Positions 6,041-13,849 of a stretch of 16,795 bases of DNA are shown here, in pieces. The stretch's first letter is position 1, and each line of letters opens with the position of its first letter. Made by a program: the position numbers and the translations under genes. The DNA is taken from NCBI GenBank assembly GCA_949283905.1, contig CASDUB010000233.1, forward strand, positions 1-16,795. The letters are read 5' to 3'. The stretch is from an uncultured Lachnospiraceae bacterium. GTDB taxonomy: Bacteria > Bacillota > Clostridia > Lachnospirales > Lachnospiraceae. Under the pieces are notes generated by a model, which did no database searches, was not told the DNA's origin, and worked only from the letters and a program-made list of their open reading frames with translations.

Positions 6041-8940
6041 AAAAGAAATTAGAAAAACTCTTTTCGCACAGAGGCGTGTTAATGATATTCGTATTTGCTG
6101 CTTTAAGCGCAATACTTGTTACACGCATCTTTCAGCTTCAGATAATTCACGGAAGCGAATATGCCGAGAATTTTACGATAACGACAACTAAAACAAGAAA
6201 ACTGACCAGCACCAGAGGTAATATCTATGACTGCAACGGAAAGCTGCTTGCTTATAATCAGCTTTCGAATTCCGTTACGATTGAAGACAACGGCAGTTAT
6301 GATTCAGTCAGAGAAAAACAGCTTTCATTAAACGGTGAGATTTACAGGCTGATCAAAATAATCGAAGGCTGCGGCGATACTTTAGTTGATGATTTTCATA
6401 TAGATATCGATGCTAACGGCAATTATGTATTTGATGTCGAACAGGGCACCGCAAGAGACAGATTCAGAGCTGATATTTACGGATACAGGACTATTGATGA
6501 AATGACTGCCGAGGAAGCATCGTCAACTCCCGATGATATAATAGGTCTTCTTGCAGGGGCAGACAGATTCGGCATTTATAATCAGGAAAATCCATATACC
6601 GAGGAGGAGCTTACTTCCCATGGACTTCCTCTTGAACTTTCTAAAGATGAGGTCTTAAAGATAATAAGGATTCGTTATGCTTTGAGTCTCTCCAGCTATC
6701 AGAGATATATGCAGGTTACCATAGCGACAAATGTTTCAGATACTACTGTTGCCGCTATCAAGGAAAATTCAGCTTCCCTGCAGGGCGTTTCTATAGAAGA
6801 GGATTCCATAAGAGTCTATAACGATGCAGAATATATGGCGTCTATAATCGGTTACACCGGTAAGGCTTCAGCCGAAGAGCTTGAAGAACTGCGTCAGGAA
6901 AGAGACGACTATGACAACAATTCGATAGTCGGAAAAACCGGAATTGAAGCATATATGGAAACAACTCTTCAGGGTACTGACGGATACGAAGAAGTGGCTG
7001 TAGACAATCTCGGTACCGTTCTTTACGAATATGAGGATTCGAGAGTTGAACCTCAGCAGGGAGATGATGTCTATCTTACTATAGATTCAGATCTCCAAAA
7101 GGCATGCTATAACATTCTTGAACAGCGTATAGCCGGTATTCTCGTTTCTAATATAGCATATGTAAAGACAGTGGAAGATATACCTGAAAACGAACGAAAT
7201 TCGGATATTATTTATATCCCTATATATGATGTATATCATGCGCTTATAAACAACGGACTTATTGATATCGAGCATTTTACCGAAGATGACGCGACTGTTC
7301 TTGAACAGGAGATATATAACAGATATCAGGGTTATTTTGCCGATGTCTGCGCCTCTGTTACCGCCCAATTATCAGGAAGCTCACGCACTGATGTCAATAA
7401 GCTTTCGGCAGAGATGAACGACTATATGACATATATCGTTGATGATATTCTTATGAATACTCTCGAAATAATCGTTCCTTCGGGAGATTATGAAAATAAT
7501 GAAGTTTATAATCAATGGATCAGCGAAAGCATAAGCGTTTATGAATTTCTTCATTACGCTGCAGCTAACGGATGGGTAGATCTTTCCCAGCTGTTTGAAG
7601 ACAGCGCCTATGCCGATCCCAATGAGATCTTAAGTTCGCTGACGGATTATATAGTCAACTATATTACGGAGGACAAGGAATTTGCGAAGCTCGTATATAA
7701 ATACATGCTTCTGAATGATTCTATTTATCCTGAAGAGGTAGTTCAGCTGCTTTACGATCAGAATAAACTTACTAAAGACGATGAAACTTATATGAAGTTC
7801 AGAGCAGGAGAGATGAGCGCCGCTGATCTTATTGTCAACAAGATCTCAAATCTTGAAATAACTCCGGCGCAGCTTGCCCTCGATCCGTGTTCCGGTTCCA
7901 TAGTAATAACTGATCCGGATACAGGGGATGTAAAAGCGCTTGTTTCTTACCCCGGTTATGACAATAACAGGCTTGCAAATACAATGGATACCGATTATTA
8001 CTGGCAGTTGTATGAGGACAAATCGACTCCGTTTTACAACAAGGCAACTCAGCAGCTTACTGCACCGGGTTCAACATTTAAGCCTGTTATGGCGGCAGCG
8101 GGTCTGTCTGAAAATGTAGTTACCGAAACAGAGTTGATCAATTGTGACGGTCTTTTCGGAGAAGGTCTTGTGGATGAGAGCAGCCAGGTTCACTGTTCAA
8201 ATCTTTCCGGACACGGAGACCTTAACGTCATTGGAGCGATTCAGAATTCATGTAACGTGTATTTCTGTACAGTAGGTTATGACTTGGGATTAAATGAGAA
8301 TGGGGTATATTCGAACAGTCTTTCACTTGAAAAGATACAGCAGTATTCATCTTATTTTAACCTTGATACAAAAACAAATATTCAGCTCACAGAGTCTTCA
8401 CCTCATGTTTCCGATCAGATGGCTATTCCGTCTTCTATCGGTCAGGGTACTCATCTGTATACAACGACTCAGCTGGCAAGGTATACCGGTACGATCCGAA
8501 ACAACGGAAAGAGTTACGATCTGAACCTTCTTGATAAGGTAACTGATTCTTACGGAAACGTTTTAAAGGAATTCGATTCTTCATTATCTAAAGAAACTCA
8601 GCTTGCTGATTCTGTATGGAACGATATACATGAAGGAATGAGAGCCGTTGTAAACAGCAACTCGATCTTCCAGGATTTTCCTGTGGAGCTTTACGGTAAG
8701 ACAGGAACGGCAGAAGAGGATAAAACAAGACCGAACCATGCTTTATTTATCGGATACTCTTCATATGAGACGAACGAAGATATCGCCTTTTCGGTACGTG
8801 TGGCCCACGGATATTCATCAACAAACGCTGCCATTATCGCGAAAGACGTACTGAGTTATTACTATGGTCTTGAAGACGTAAATTCACTTATAACAGGTGA
8901 AGTTGCTACAGAAGGACTTTCAAGCGTAGTTACAGATTAA
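6025..8940 (+). CDS. mrdA: Penicillin-binding protein 2, elongation transpeptidase, with large insert
   Basis: A class B PBP of 971 residues that crosslinks peptidoglycan outside the membrane as partner of RodA. Order: lysine-rich start, single membrane anchor (about 18-38), pedestal/dimerisation domain beginning near 'STRGNIYDCNG' (62-72), then the transpeptidase domain. Active-site motifs are S683-T-F-K686 ('PGSTFKP'), S742-C-N744, and K892-T-G ('YGKTGTAE'). Typical PBP2 proteins are about 600-700 residues; the excess is mainly an acidic insert at about 378-618, between 'TIDSDLQKACYNILEQ' and 'DPCSGSIVITDPDTG', inside the transpeptidase domain. Four Cys/His near SxN (C707, C724, H730, C748) could bind metal. 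The start is TTG at 6025, overlapping mreD by 16 bases. GGAGG (6007-6011) lies 13 bases away, an unusually long spacing, but no in-frame start is nearer and the next ATG (6082) would cut the basic N-terminus. rodA follows 15 bases downstream. Confidence 0.93.
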   Translation: MASKIKKKLEKLFSHRGVLMIFVFAALSAILVTRIFQLQIIHGSEYAENFTITTTKTRKLTSTRGNIYDCNGKLLAYNQLSNSVTIEDNGSYDSVREKQLSLNGEIYRLIKIIEGCGDTLVDDFHIDIDANGNYVFDVEQGTARDRFRADIYGYRTIDEMTAEEASSTPDDIIGLLAGADRFGIYNQENPYTEEELTSHGLPLELSKDEVLKIIRIRYALSLSSYQRYMQVTIATNVSDTTVAAIKENSASLQGVSIEEDSIRVYNDAEYMASIIGYTGKASAEELEELRQERDDYDNNSIVGKTGIEAYMETTLQGTDGYEEVAVDNLGTVLYEYEDSRVEPQQGDDVYLTIDSDLQKACYNILEQRIAGILVSNIAYVKTVEDIPENERNSDIIYIPIYDVYHALINNGLIDIEHFTEDDATVLEQEIYNRYQGYFADVCASVTAQLSGSSRTDVNKLSAEMNDYMTYIVDDILMNTLEIIVPSGDYENNEVYNQWISESISVYEFLHYAAANGWVDLSQLFEDSAYADPNEILSSLTDYIVNYITEDKEFAKLVYKYMLLNDSIYPEEVVQLLYDQNKLTKDDETYMKFRAGEMSAADLIVNKISNLEITPAQLALDPCSGSIVITDPDTGDVKALVSYPGYDNNRLANTMDTDYYWQLYEDKSTPFYNKATQQLTAPGSTFKPVMAAAGLSENVVTETELINCDGLFGEGLVDESSQVHCSNLSGHGDLNVIGAIQNSCNVYFCTVGYDLGLNENGVYSNSLSLEKIQQYSSYFNLDTKTNIQLTESSPHVSDQMAIPSSIGQGTHLYTTTQLARYTGTIRNNGKSYDLNLLDKVTDSYGNVLKEFDSSLSKETQLADSVWNDIHEGMRAVVNSNSIFQDFPVELYGKTGTAEEDKTRPNHALFIGYSSYETNEDIAFSVRVAHGYSSTNAAIIAKDVLSYYYGLEDVNSLITGEVATEGLSSVVTD

Positions 8941-8955
8941 TTTTTCAGGAGTATT

Positions 8956-10113
8956 ATGCTTAAACAATACAGATTAAGAGATTACAATTTCATATTGGTT
9001 TTTCTTCTTATGCTGATTTCTTTTATCGGCGTGCTTCTTGTAGGCAGCGCCGAGGAATCATTGCAGACAAAGCAGTTTCTCGGGTGCATAGCCGGATTTA
9101 TCCTGATGATAATCATTTCTTTTATTGATTACAGCTGGATACTGAATTTTTACTGGATAATCTACATAATAAATATAGGACTGCTGCTTTTTGTATTTGT
9201 AGCAGGAAGAACAGCAAAGGGAGCTGCCAGATGGATACAGATCGGCGGCGAAAACGGATTTCAGTTTCAGCCGACGGAATTGTCGAAAATATTGCTGATA
9301 CTGTTTTTTGCCATGTTTTTTATGAAGCATAAGAACGATCTTAATTCATTTAAGACTATAGTTAAAGCGATCGTTCTGATCCTGATACCTGTGTTCTTTA
9401 TATTTTCGCAGCCGGATCTGAAAAATACTATTACGATTACAATATTATTTTGCGTTTTATTTTACGTAGCGGGATTAAGCTATAAGATAATAGGACGTAT
9501 CCTGCTTATCGTAGTTCCGGCAATACTTATCGTTCTTGGTCTGATAATATATACTGATATTCCGATCGTGGACGATTATCAGAAAGACAGGATCATGACA
9601 TTCCTTAATTCCGATGAGGAAGAATATTCCGATTCGCACATGCAGCAGAATAACTCCGTAACGGCGATCGGAAGCGGACAGCTTACGGGAAAAGGACTTA
9701 ACAACAGTTCCGTCATATCCTCGAATAAGGGTAATTTTGTCGCTGAGATTCAAAATGACTTTATTTTTGCTGTGGCAGGCGAAGAACTCGGTTTTATCGG
9801 ATGTTTCTGTATAATCATGATATTATTCCTTATAACTTTCATGTGCGTTATAACGGGACTGCGTGCAAAGGACATTGCGGGACAGATCATATGCTGCGGT
9901 ATGGCGGCTCTTGTTTCTATACAGAGTTTTATCAATATCTGTGTTGCGACAGGACTTTTGCCGAATACAGGAACTCCGCTGCCTTTCGTAAGTTATGGTC
10001 TGACATCTGTTATAAGTTTGTATATAGGAATGGGATTTGTTTTAAATGTAAGCCTTCAAAGAAAAAAACATGACGAAAAACTAGTCAATAAAAAATTATT
10101 ATACAAGTATTGA
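8956..10113 (+). CDS. rodA: RodA, SEDS-family peptidoglycan glycosyltransferase
   Basis: A 385-residue polytopic membrane protein with about ten helices, of the RodA/FtsW/SpoVE (SEDS) family, which polymerises lipid II into glycan strands. Signature segments are 'GAARWIQIGG...FQFQPTELSKI' in the first extracellular loop region, 'FVAEIQNDFIFAVAGEELGFIG', with D268 as the candidate catalytic Asp in the large loop, and 'LLPNTGTPLPFVSYG' near the end. The assignment to RodA rather than FtsW or SpoVE rests on its position directly after mreBCD and the PBP2 gene; sequence alone does not separate them by eye. The ATG at 8956 has AGGAG (8947-8951) 4 bases upstream. The C-terminal tail is lysine-rich. 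The carboxypeptidase gene starts 26 bases after the stop. Confidence 0.92.
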   Translation: MLKQYRLRDYNFILVFLLMLISFIGVLLVGSAEESLQTKQFLGCIAGFILMIIISFIDYSWILNFYWIIYIINIGLLLFVFVAGRTAKGAARWIQIGGENGFQFQPTELSKILLILFFAMFFMKHKNDLNSFKTIVKAIVLILIPVFFIFSQPDLKNTITITILFCVLFYVAGLSYKIIGRILLIVVPAILIVLGLIIYTDIPIVDDYQKDRIMTFLNSDEEEYSDSHMQQNNSVTAIGSGQLTGKGLNNSSVISSNKGNFVAEIQNDFIFAVAGEELGFIGCFCIIMILFLITFMCVITGLRAKDIAGQIICCGMAALVSIQSFINICVATGLLPNTGTPLPFVSYGLTSVISLYIGMGFVLNVSLQRKKHDEKLVNKKLLYKY

Positions 10114-10139
10114 TGATTTCGGAGGCAGAGTAATCAACA

Positions 10140-11123
10140 ATGTCAAAAAAATTTGCTAATACCATATTAATAATCATGCTTGTCGTTATCGTAGGACTTG
10201 GAGCAGTGTTTTTCTATATGCTTCACCTCAGAGAAACGTATGTTGATATTTCTTTCGGATATAAACCGGAGATCAATATGACAGGCCGTACTGTATCGGA
10301 GACTTTTGCGGAAGATTTAGTTAAATCCGATGCTAATGTAAGTATCGAAGGACTTGAAATGACATCGCCTTCGGAAAAAGCCCTTTTATTTAATATTGAT
10401 TCCAATGAAGTCTTATATGCAAAAGGTATTTATGACAAAGCATATCCTGCCAGCATTACGAAAATAATGACCGCCATACTGGCAATGAAATACGGAAATA
10501 TGGACGACGTCGTAGTAATGGAGGAAAGTGATTTTCAGCTGGAAGAAGGTTCGCAGGTAAGTGGTATGACAGCCGGAGATACTCTGACAATGGAGCAGCT
10601 CTTTAACGCACTTGTGGTTTATTCTGCAAATGACGCCGCAATGGCAATCGCGCGGCATATTAGCGGTTCTGTGGAAAATTTTGTAACGCTTATGAATCAG
10701 GAAGCTAAAAGCCTGGGAATGATCGGTACTAATTTTAAGAATCCCCACGGTCTGCATGACAACGACCATTATACATGCGCTTATGACGTATATCTGATGC
10801 TGAAGGAAGCTATTAAATATACGCAGTTTACTGACACGATCGGTTTAAATATGTATAATCTTACCGTCACCAGGGCTGACGGAAGCCAGGTATCTTTCAG
10901 ACTCGATTCCACAGATAAATATTTAACAGGACAAAAAGAACTGCCTGCCGATATAGCTCTCTGGGGAGGAAAGACCGGTACGACACCGGAGGCCGGAAGC
11001 TGTCTTTCTCTTGTCATGCAGAATAAAAACGGAGTACCGTTTATTTCGGTGATACTTGGAGCAGATAACAGCAACATTTTATATACCGATATGTCTAATC
11101 TTATAAGTAATATCAATAACTGA
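10140..11123 (+). CDS. dacA: Serine D-Ala-D-Ala carboxypeptidase, N-terminally anchored
   Basis: A 327-residue S11-family D,D-carboxypeptidase (PBP5-like) that removes the terminal D-Ala from peptidoglycan stem pentapeptides. Motifs are S105-I-T-K108 ('PASITKIMTA'), S162-A-N164 ('YSANDAAMA'), and K278-T-G ('WGGKTGTTPEAG'). A hydrophobic helix at about 7-28 follows MSKK and has no evident signal-peptidase site, so it likely serves as an N-terminal anchor. The protein ends soon after the catalytic domain, without the C-terminal beta-domain and amphipathic anchor of classical DacA, and is shorter than the usual 380-440 residues. The ATG is at 10140. GGAGG at 10121-10125 is 14 bases upstream, a long spacing, but an in-frame stop at 10131 excludes earlier starts. 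It is the last gene of the elongation cluster. The gene symbol is by family, not proven orthology. Confidence 0.88.
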   Translation: MSKKFANTILIIMLVVIVGLGAVFFYMLHLRETYVDISFGYKPEINMTGRTVSETFAEDLVKSDANVSIEGLEMTSPSEKALLFNIDSNEVLYAKGIYDKAYPASITKIMTAILAMKYGNMDDVVVMEESDFQLEEGSQVSGMTAGDTLTMEQLFNALVVYSANDAAMAIARHISGSVENFVTLMNQEAKSLGMIGTNFKNPHGLHDNDHYTCAYDVYLMLKEAIKYTQFTDTIGLNMYNLTVTRADGSQVSFRLDSTDKYLTGQKELPADIALWGGKTGTTPEAGSCLSLVMQNKNGVPFISVILGADNSNILYTDMSNLISNINN

Positions 11124-11182
11124 TCTTTTTAGAAACTGAACAAAATTTTGATTAATATTATCAATATTTATACTTTTTTAAC

Positions 11183-11211
11183 TTGTATTTTTATGTATAA
11201 TGTCCTATAAT
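11183..11211 (+). promoter_or_regulatory. Predicted promoter of the P-loop protein gene
   Basis: TTGTAT (11183-11188), 17-base spacer, perfect TATAAT (11206-11211), 53 bases before the ATG at 11265. A second TATAAT at 11196-11201 lies just upstream without a good -35. The 141-base gap after the carboxypeptidase gene is very AT-rich and contains an imperfect dyad at 11148-11164. This suggests a transcript start separate from the elongation cluster. Confidence 0.5.
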
Positions 11212-11264
11212 CATAGTAGTCATTAACTTAAATATCACTGATGGCTTGAAGGAGGAACTTAAAT

Positions 11265-11687
11265 ATGATTCAATTAATAGTAGGCGATAAAGGTAAAGGA
11301 AAAACAAAAATTCTGCTTGACAGCGCTAACGAAGCTATCAAGAGCGCGTCAGGAAACATCGTGTATATAGATAAAAGTTCAAAGAACATGTATGAATTAA
11401 GCAATAAGATCAGACTTATTGACGCTTCAAAACTTCCTGTGAAGAATTCAGATCAGGTTATCGGCGCTGTATGCGGTATTATTTCACAGGATCATGACCT
11501 TGAAAAAGTTTATATCGACAGCTTTTTAAAGATTGCACAGATTGAAGACAATACAGCTCGTCTTGATGAGATTATTGAAGAACTTCAAAACATCAGTGAG
11601 AATTTTAATGTAGATTTTATCTTAAGCGTGTCGGCTGATAAAAATGATCTTTCAGAAAAACTTCAGTCGCTTGTTATTGCAGATTAA
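11265..11687 (+). CDS. Small P-loop protein of unknown function
   Basis: A 140-residue soluble protein that I cannot assign to a named function. A Walker A motif is plain at residues 7-14 (GDKGKGKT) after a hydrophobic strand 'MIQLIV'. A Walker-B-like strand 'KVYIDSF' places an acidic residue at D85, and a late strand 'DFILSVSAD' ends the core. This order fits a minimal P-loop NTPase, similar in size to small ATP-binding proteins that some clostridial genomes label twitching-motility or PilT-like; I would not adopt that label. No membrane segment or signal peptide is present. AAGGAGGA (11249-11256) lies 8 bases before the ATG, one of the strongest ribosome binding sites here. It has its own promoter and a following hairpin, so it is probably a single-gene transcript between the elongation and division blocks. 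Confidence 0.8.
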   Translation: MIQLIVGDKGKGKTKILLDSANEAIKSASGNIVYIDKSSKNMYELSNKIRLIDASKLPVKNSDQVIGAVCGIISQDHDLEKVYIDSFLKIAQIEDNTARLDEIIEELQNISENFNVDFILSVSADKNDLSEKLQSLVIAD

Positions 11688-11705
11688 TAAAAAATCTTAT
11701 AATTT

Positions 11706-11740
11706 ACAATGTCAGGAATTTTTCCTGACATTGTTTATGT
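11706..11740 (+). terminator. Hairpin after the P-loop gene, probable intrinsic terminator
   Basis: A perfect 13-base stem (11706-11718 pairing with 11722-11734) with a TTT loop lies 18 bases after the stop. The following run is TTTATGT (11731 onward, partly in the stem), so the U-tract is weak. It may act as a leaky terminator or an mRNA-stabilising hairpin before the HlyD-like gene, which starts 45 bases later. Confidence 0.6.
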
Positions 11741-11784
11741 GCGGAATAAATCCGTAAAATCATAAAATTTAGGAAAGGAGATAA

Positions 11785-13128
11785 ATGAAAAAAAAGAAGA
11801 GAAGATTTAATTTTAAGAAATTAAATATTCATTTAAACATCGGTACAGCAATATTCGGCATTATTTTTATTTATCTCATAATTACATTAATATTATTCGC
11901 GACAAAGAAAAATATTGAAACATATCAGGTCATAGCAGGACCTCTTTCCGGAAATGAAACTTACACGGCTCTTATAGTCAGAGATGAAGAAGTTGTCACT
12001 TCATCATCTTCGGGATATGTTAATTATTTTATAAATGAATCCTCAAAGATTTCAAAAAATGATGTTGTCTGCTGTGTGTCGGAATCAAAGGACGTCAATT
12101 TAAATAAAACACTTGATAATTCCGATTATTCCGAGATGAGAAATCTTTCGGCTAAGGCGTCAAATTCATATGACAATGTTAATTATGACGACATATACAG
12201 TCTTCAGTACAGTCTTTCGAATGTTATGTGGGATTCAGAAGCATTAATGGCGTCAGCAGGAAACTTTTATAATGCTTCCACAGACGGTATAGTTTCCTGT
12301 TATTTAGACGGATACGAATATTTTACCGAAAACGATCTGACATCTGATATGGGGCAAAATAAGGGATATAATTCCGAAAGACTCAATAACCAGGACAAAG
12401 TCGAAGTCGGCACCGAGCTTTACAAAATAGTCAAGAGCGAAACATGGACTATTTATTTTCCTATTACTGATGCTCAGACATTGAGCCTTGCGTCGATTCA
12501 GAATTTAGATGTTAAAGTAAAATTCTTAACGGATAATAATACTGAGACAGGAAAGCTTTCATTCCTGACAAACGGAGAGCAGCGATTCGGAAAGATTACG
12601 CTTACAAGCGGAATGTACAGATATATCGATGAACGATTTATCGATGTTGAAATCGTCAGCAATATCCAGACAGGTTTAAAAATCCCTGTTTCATCTGTAG
12701 TTACAAAAGATTTTTATACTGTTCCATCGTCATACCTTACTCAGCAGGAGGGAGAGGACGGCCTTCTTAAAGAGACGAGAGGAAAAGACGGGACAAATAC
12801 AACATCCTTTGTTCCTGTAACGGTTTATGAGAGCGTTATGCCTGAAGGAGCTGCAGAAGAGCTCTATTATATTGACAAGAGTTTATTTGATGAAGGTGAT
12901 ATCATTATCAAACCAGACTCCAATACGAGATATACGATCCGTGATACGGCAACTCTCGAAGGCGTTTACTGTGTAAACAAAGGATATGCTGTATTCAGAA
13001 AAATCGAAATACTCGATAAAAATAATGAATTCTGCATAGTTAAAGAAAGAACAAGCTACGGACTTTCCCTTTATGATTATATCGTTAAGGACGGAACATC
13101 CGTAGATGAAAATGATATCGTAGCATAA
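11785..13128 (+). CDS. HlyD-like membrane-fusion/adaptor protein in the sepF operon
   Basis: A 447-residue bitopic membrane protein. It has a strongly basic cytoplasmic start (MKKKKRRFNFKK), one transmembrane helix at about 18-39 and a large extracytoplasmic part. The latter begins with a split lipoyl-like half motif 'SGYVNYFINESSKISKNDVV' (about 76-95), a second 'DGIVSCYLDGYEYF', then a beta-barrel region around 'TWTIYFPITDAQ' and 'GLKIPVSSVVTKDFYTVP', the order seen in HlyD/RND-type adaptors. There is no long coiled-coil hairpin and no ABC transporter or outer-membrane partner nearby, so an efflux role is doubtful. Comparable HlyD-like proteins occur beside ylmE/sepF in other Clostridia as I recall, suggesting an envelope or division role (inference). 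The ATG at 11785 has AAAGGAG 4 bases upstream; yggS follows after 14 bases. Confidence 0.75.
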   Translation: MKKKKRRFNFKKLNIHLNIGTAIFGIIFIYLIITLILFATKKNIETYQVIAGPLSGNETYTALIVRDEEVVTSSSSGYVNYFINESSKISKNDVVCCVSESKDVNLNKTLDNSDYSEMRNLSAKASNSYDNVNYDDIYSLQYSLSNVMWDSEALMASAGNFYNASTDGIVSCYLDGYEYFTENDLTSDMGQNKGYNSERLNNQDKVEVGTELYKIVKSETWTIYFPITDAQTLSLASIQNLDVKVKFLTDNNTETGKLSFLTNGEQRFGKITLTSGMYRYIDERFIDVEIVSNIQTGLKIPVSSVVTKDFYTVPSSYLTQQEGEDGLLKETRGKDGTNTTSFVPVTVYESVMPEGAAEELYYIDKSLFDEGDIIIKPDSNTRYTIRDTATLEGVYCVNKGYAVFRKIEILDKNNEFCIVKERTSYGLSLYDYIVKDGTSVDENDIVA

Positions 13129-13142
13129 GGGTATTAAAGATC

Positions 13143-13838
13143 ATGTTAAAGGAAAATTATCATCAGGTAGAAAAAAATATTACGGAAGCCTGTAAGAAAT
13201 CAGGCAGAAAACGTGAAGAGGTTACGCTAATTGCCGTCAGCAAAACAAAGCCTGCAGAAGATATAGAAGAGATCTACTCTGAAGGCCAGCGTGACTTTGG
13301 CGAAAATAAAGTTCAGGAAATGGCCGCAAAAGAAGAAATTCTTCCTAAAGATATCAGATGGCATCTGATAGGACATCTTCAGCAGAATAAAGTCAAATAT
13401 ATTATTGACAAAACGGTCCTTATACATTCCGTAGATTCTGTCAGACTTGCGCAGACGATCAGTAAAGAAGCGGTAAAGCATGATTGTACCGCAAATATTT
13501 TGATTGAGGTAAATGTCGCACAGGAGGAAACTAAATTCGGAGTTTCTGTAGAAGAAACGCTTCCTCTCATTACAGAAATTTCGGAGTTACCGAACATAAA
13601 AATATGCGGTCTTATGACAATCGCACCTTTTGTTGACGATCCTGAAAAAAACAGACCGATTTTTAAGAAATTAAAAGAATTAAGTGTTGACATTGCACAA
13701 AAAAATCTCCATAATGTTTCTATGGGTGTGCTCAGTATGGGGATGACTAACGATTATATGGTCGCAATAGAGGAGGGCGCGACTTGTGTAAGAGTTGGTA
13801 CTGCTATATTTGGTGAGCGCCAATATATAAAGGGGTGA
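13143..13838 (+). CDS. yggS: YggS/YlmE-family PLP-binding protein
   Basis: A 231-residue single-domain (alanine-racemase-fold barrel) PLP-binding protein of the YggS/PLPBP/YlmE family, involved in pyridoxal-phosphate homeostasis rather than a known catalytic step. The cofactor lysine is K34 in 'LIAVSKTKP'. Other family signatures are 'FGENKVQE', 'WHLIGHLQQNK', 'IEVNVAQEETKFGV', 'GLMTIAP', and the phosphate-binding end 'MGMTNDYMVAIEEGATCVRVGTAIFG'. The length is normal. The ATG at 13143 follows an AAGGG at 13127-13131. Its position just upstream of sepF is the conserved Firmicutes ylmE-sepF arrangement; its stop lies within the AAAGGGGTG that serves as the sepF ribosome binding site, so the two are probably translationally coupled. 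Confidence 0.95.
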   Translation: MLKENYHQVEKNITEACKKSGRKREEVTLIAVSKTKPAEDIEEIYSEGQRDFGENKVQEMAAKEEILPKDIRWHLIGHLQQNKVKYIIDKTVLIHSVDSVRLAQTISKEAVKHDCTANILIEVNVAQEETKFGVSVEETLPLITEISELPNIKICGLMTIAPFVDDPEKNRPIFKKLKELSVDIAQKNLHNVSMGVLSMGMTNDYMVAIEEGATCVRVGTAIFGERQYIKG

Positions 13839-13849
13839 ATAAGAAAACA

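Noticed and set aside
7087-7368. Minus-strand open frame inside the PBP2 insert
   Set aside because: It has no ribosome binding site or recognisable domain and lies within a continuous plus-strand gene; treated as a shadow.
11731-11760. TTGTTT-18-TAAAAT as a promoter for the HlyD-like gene
   Set aside because: The -35 matches only three positions and overlaps the terminator arm; too weak to list as a feature, though some promoter may exist here.
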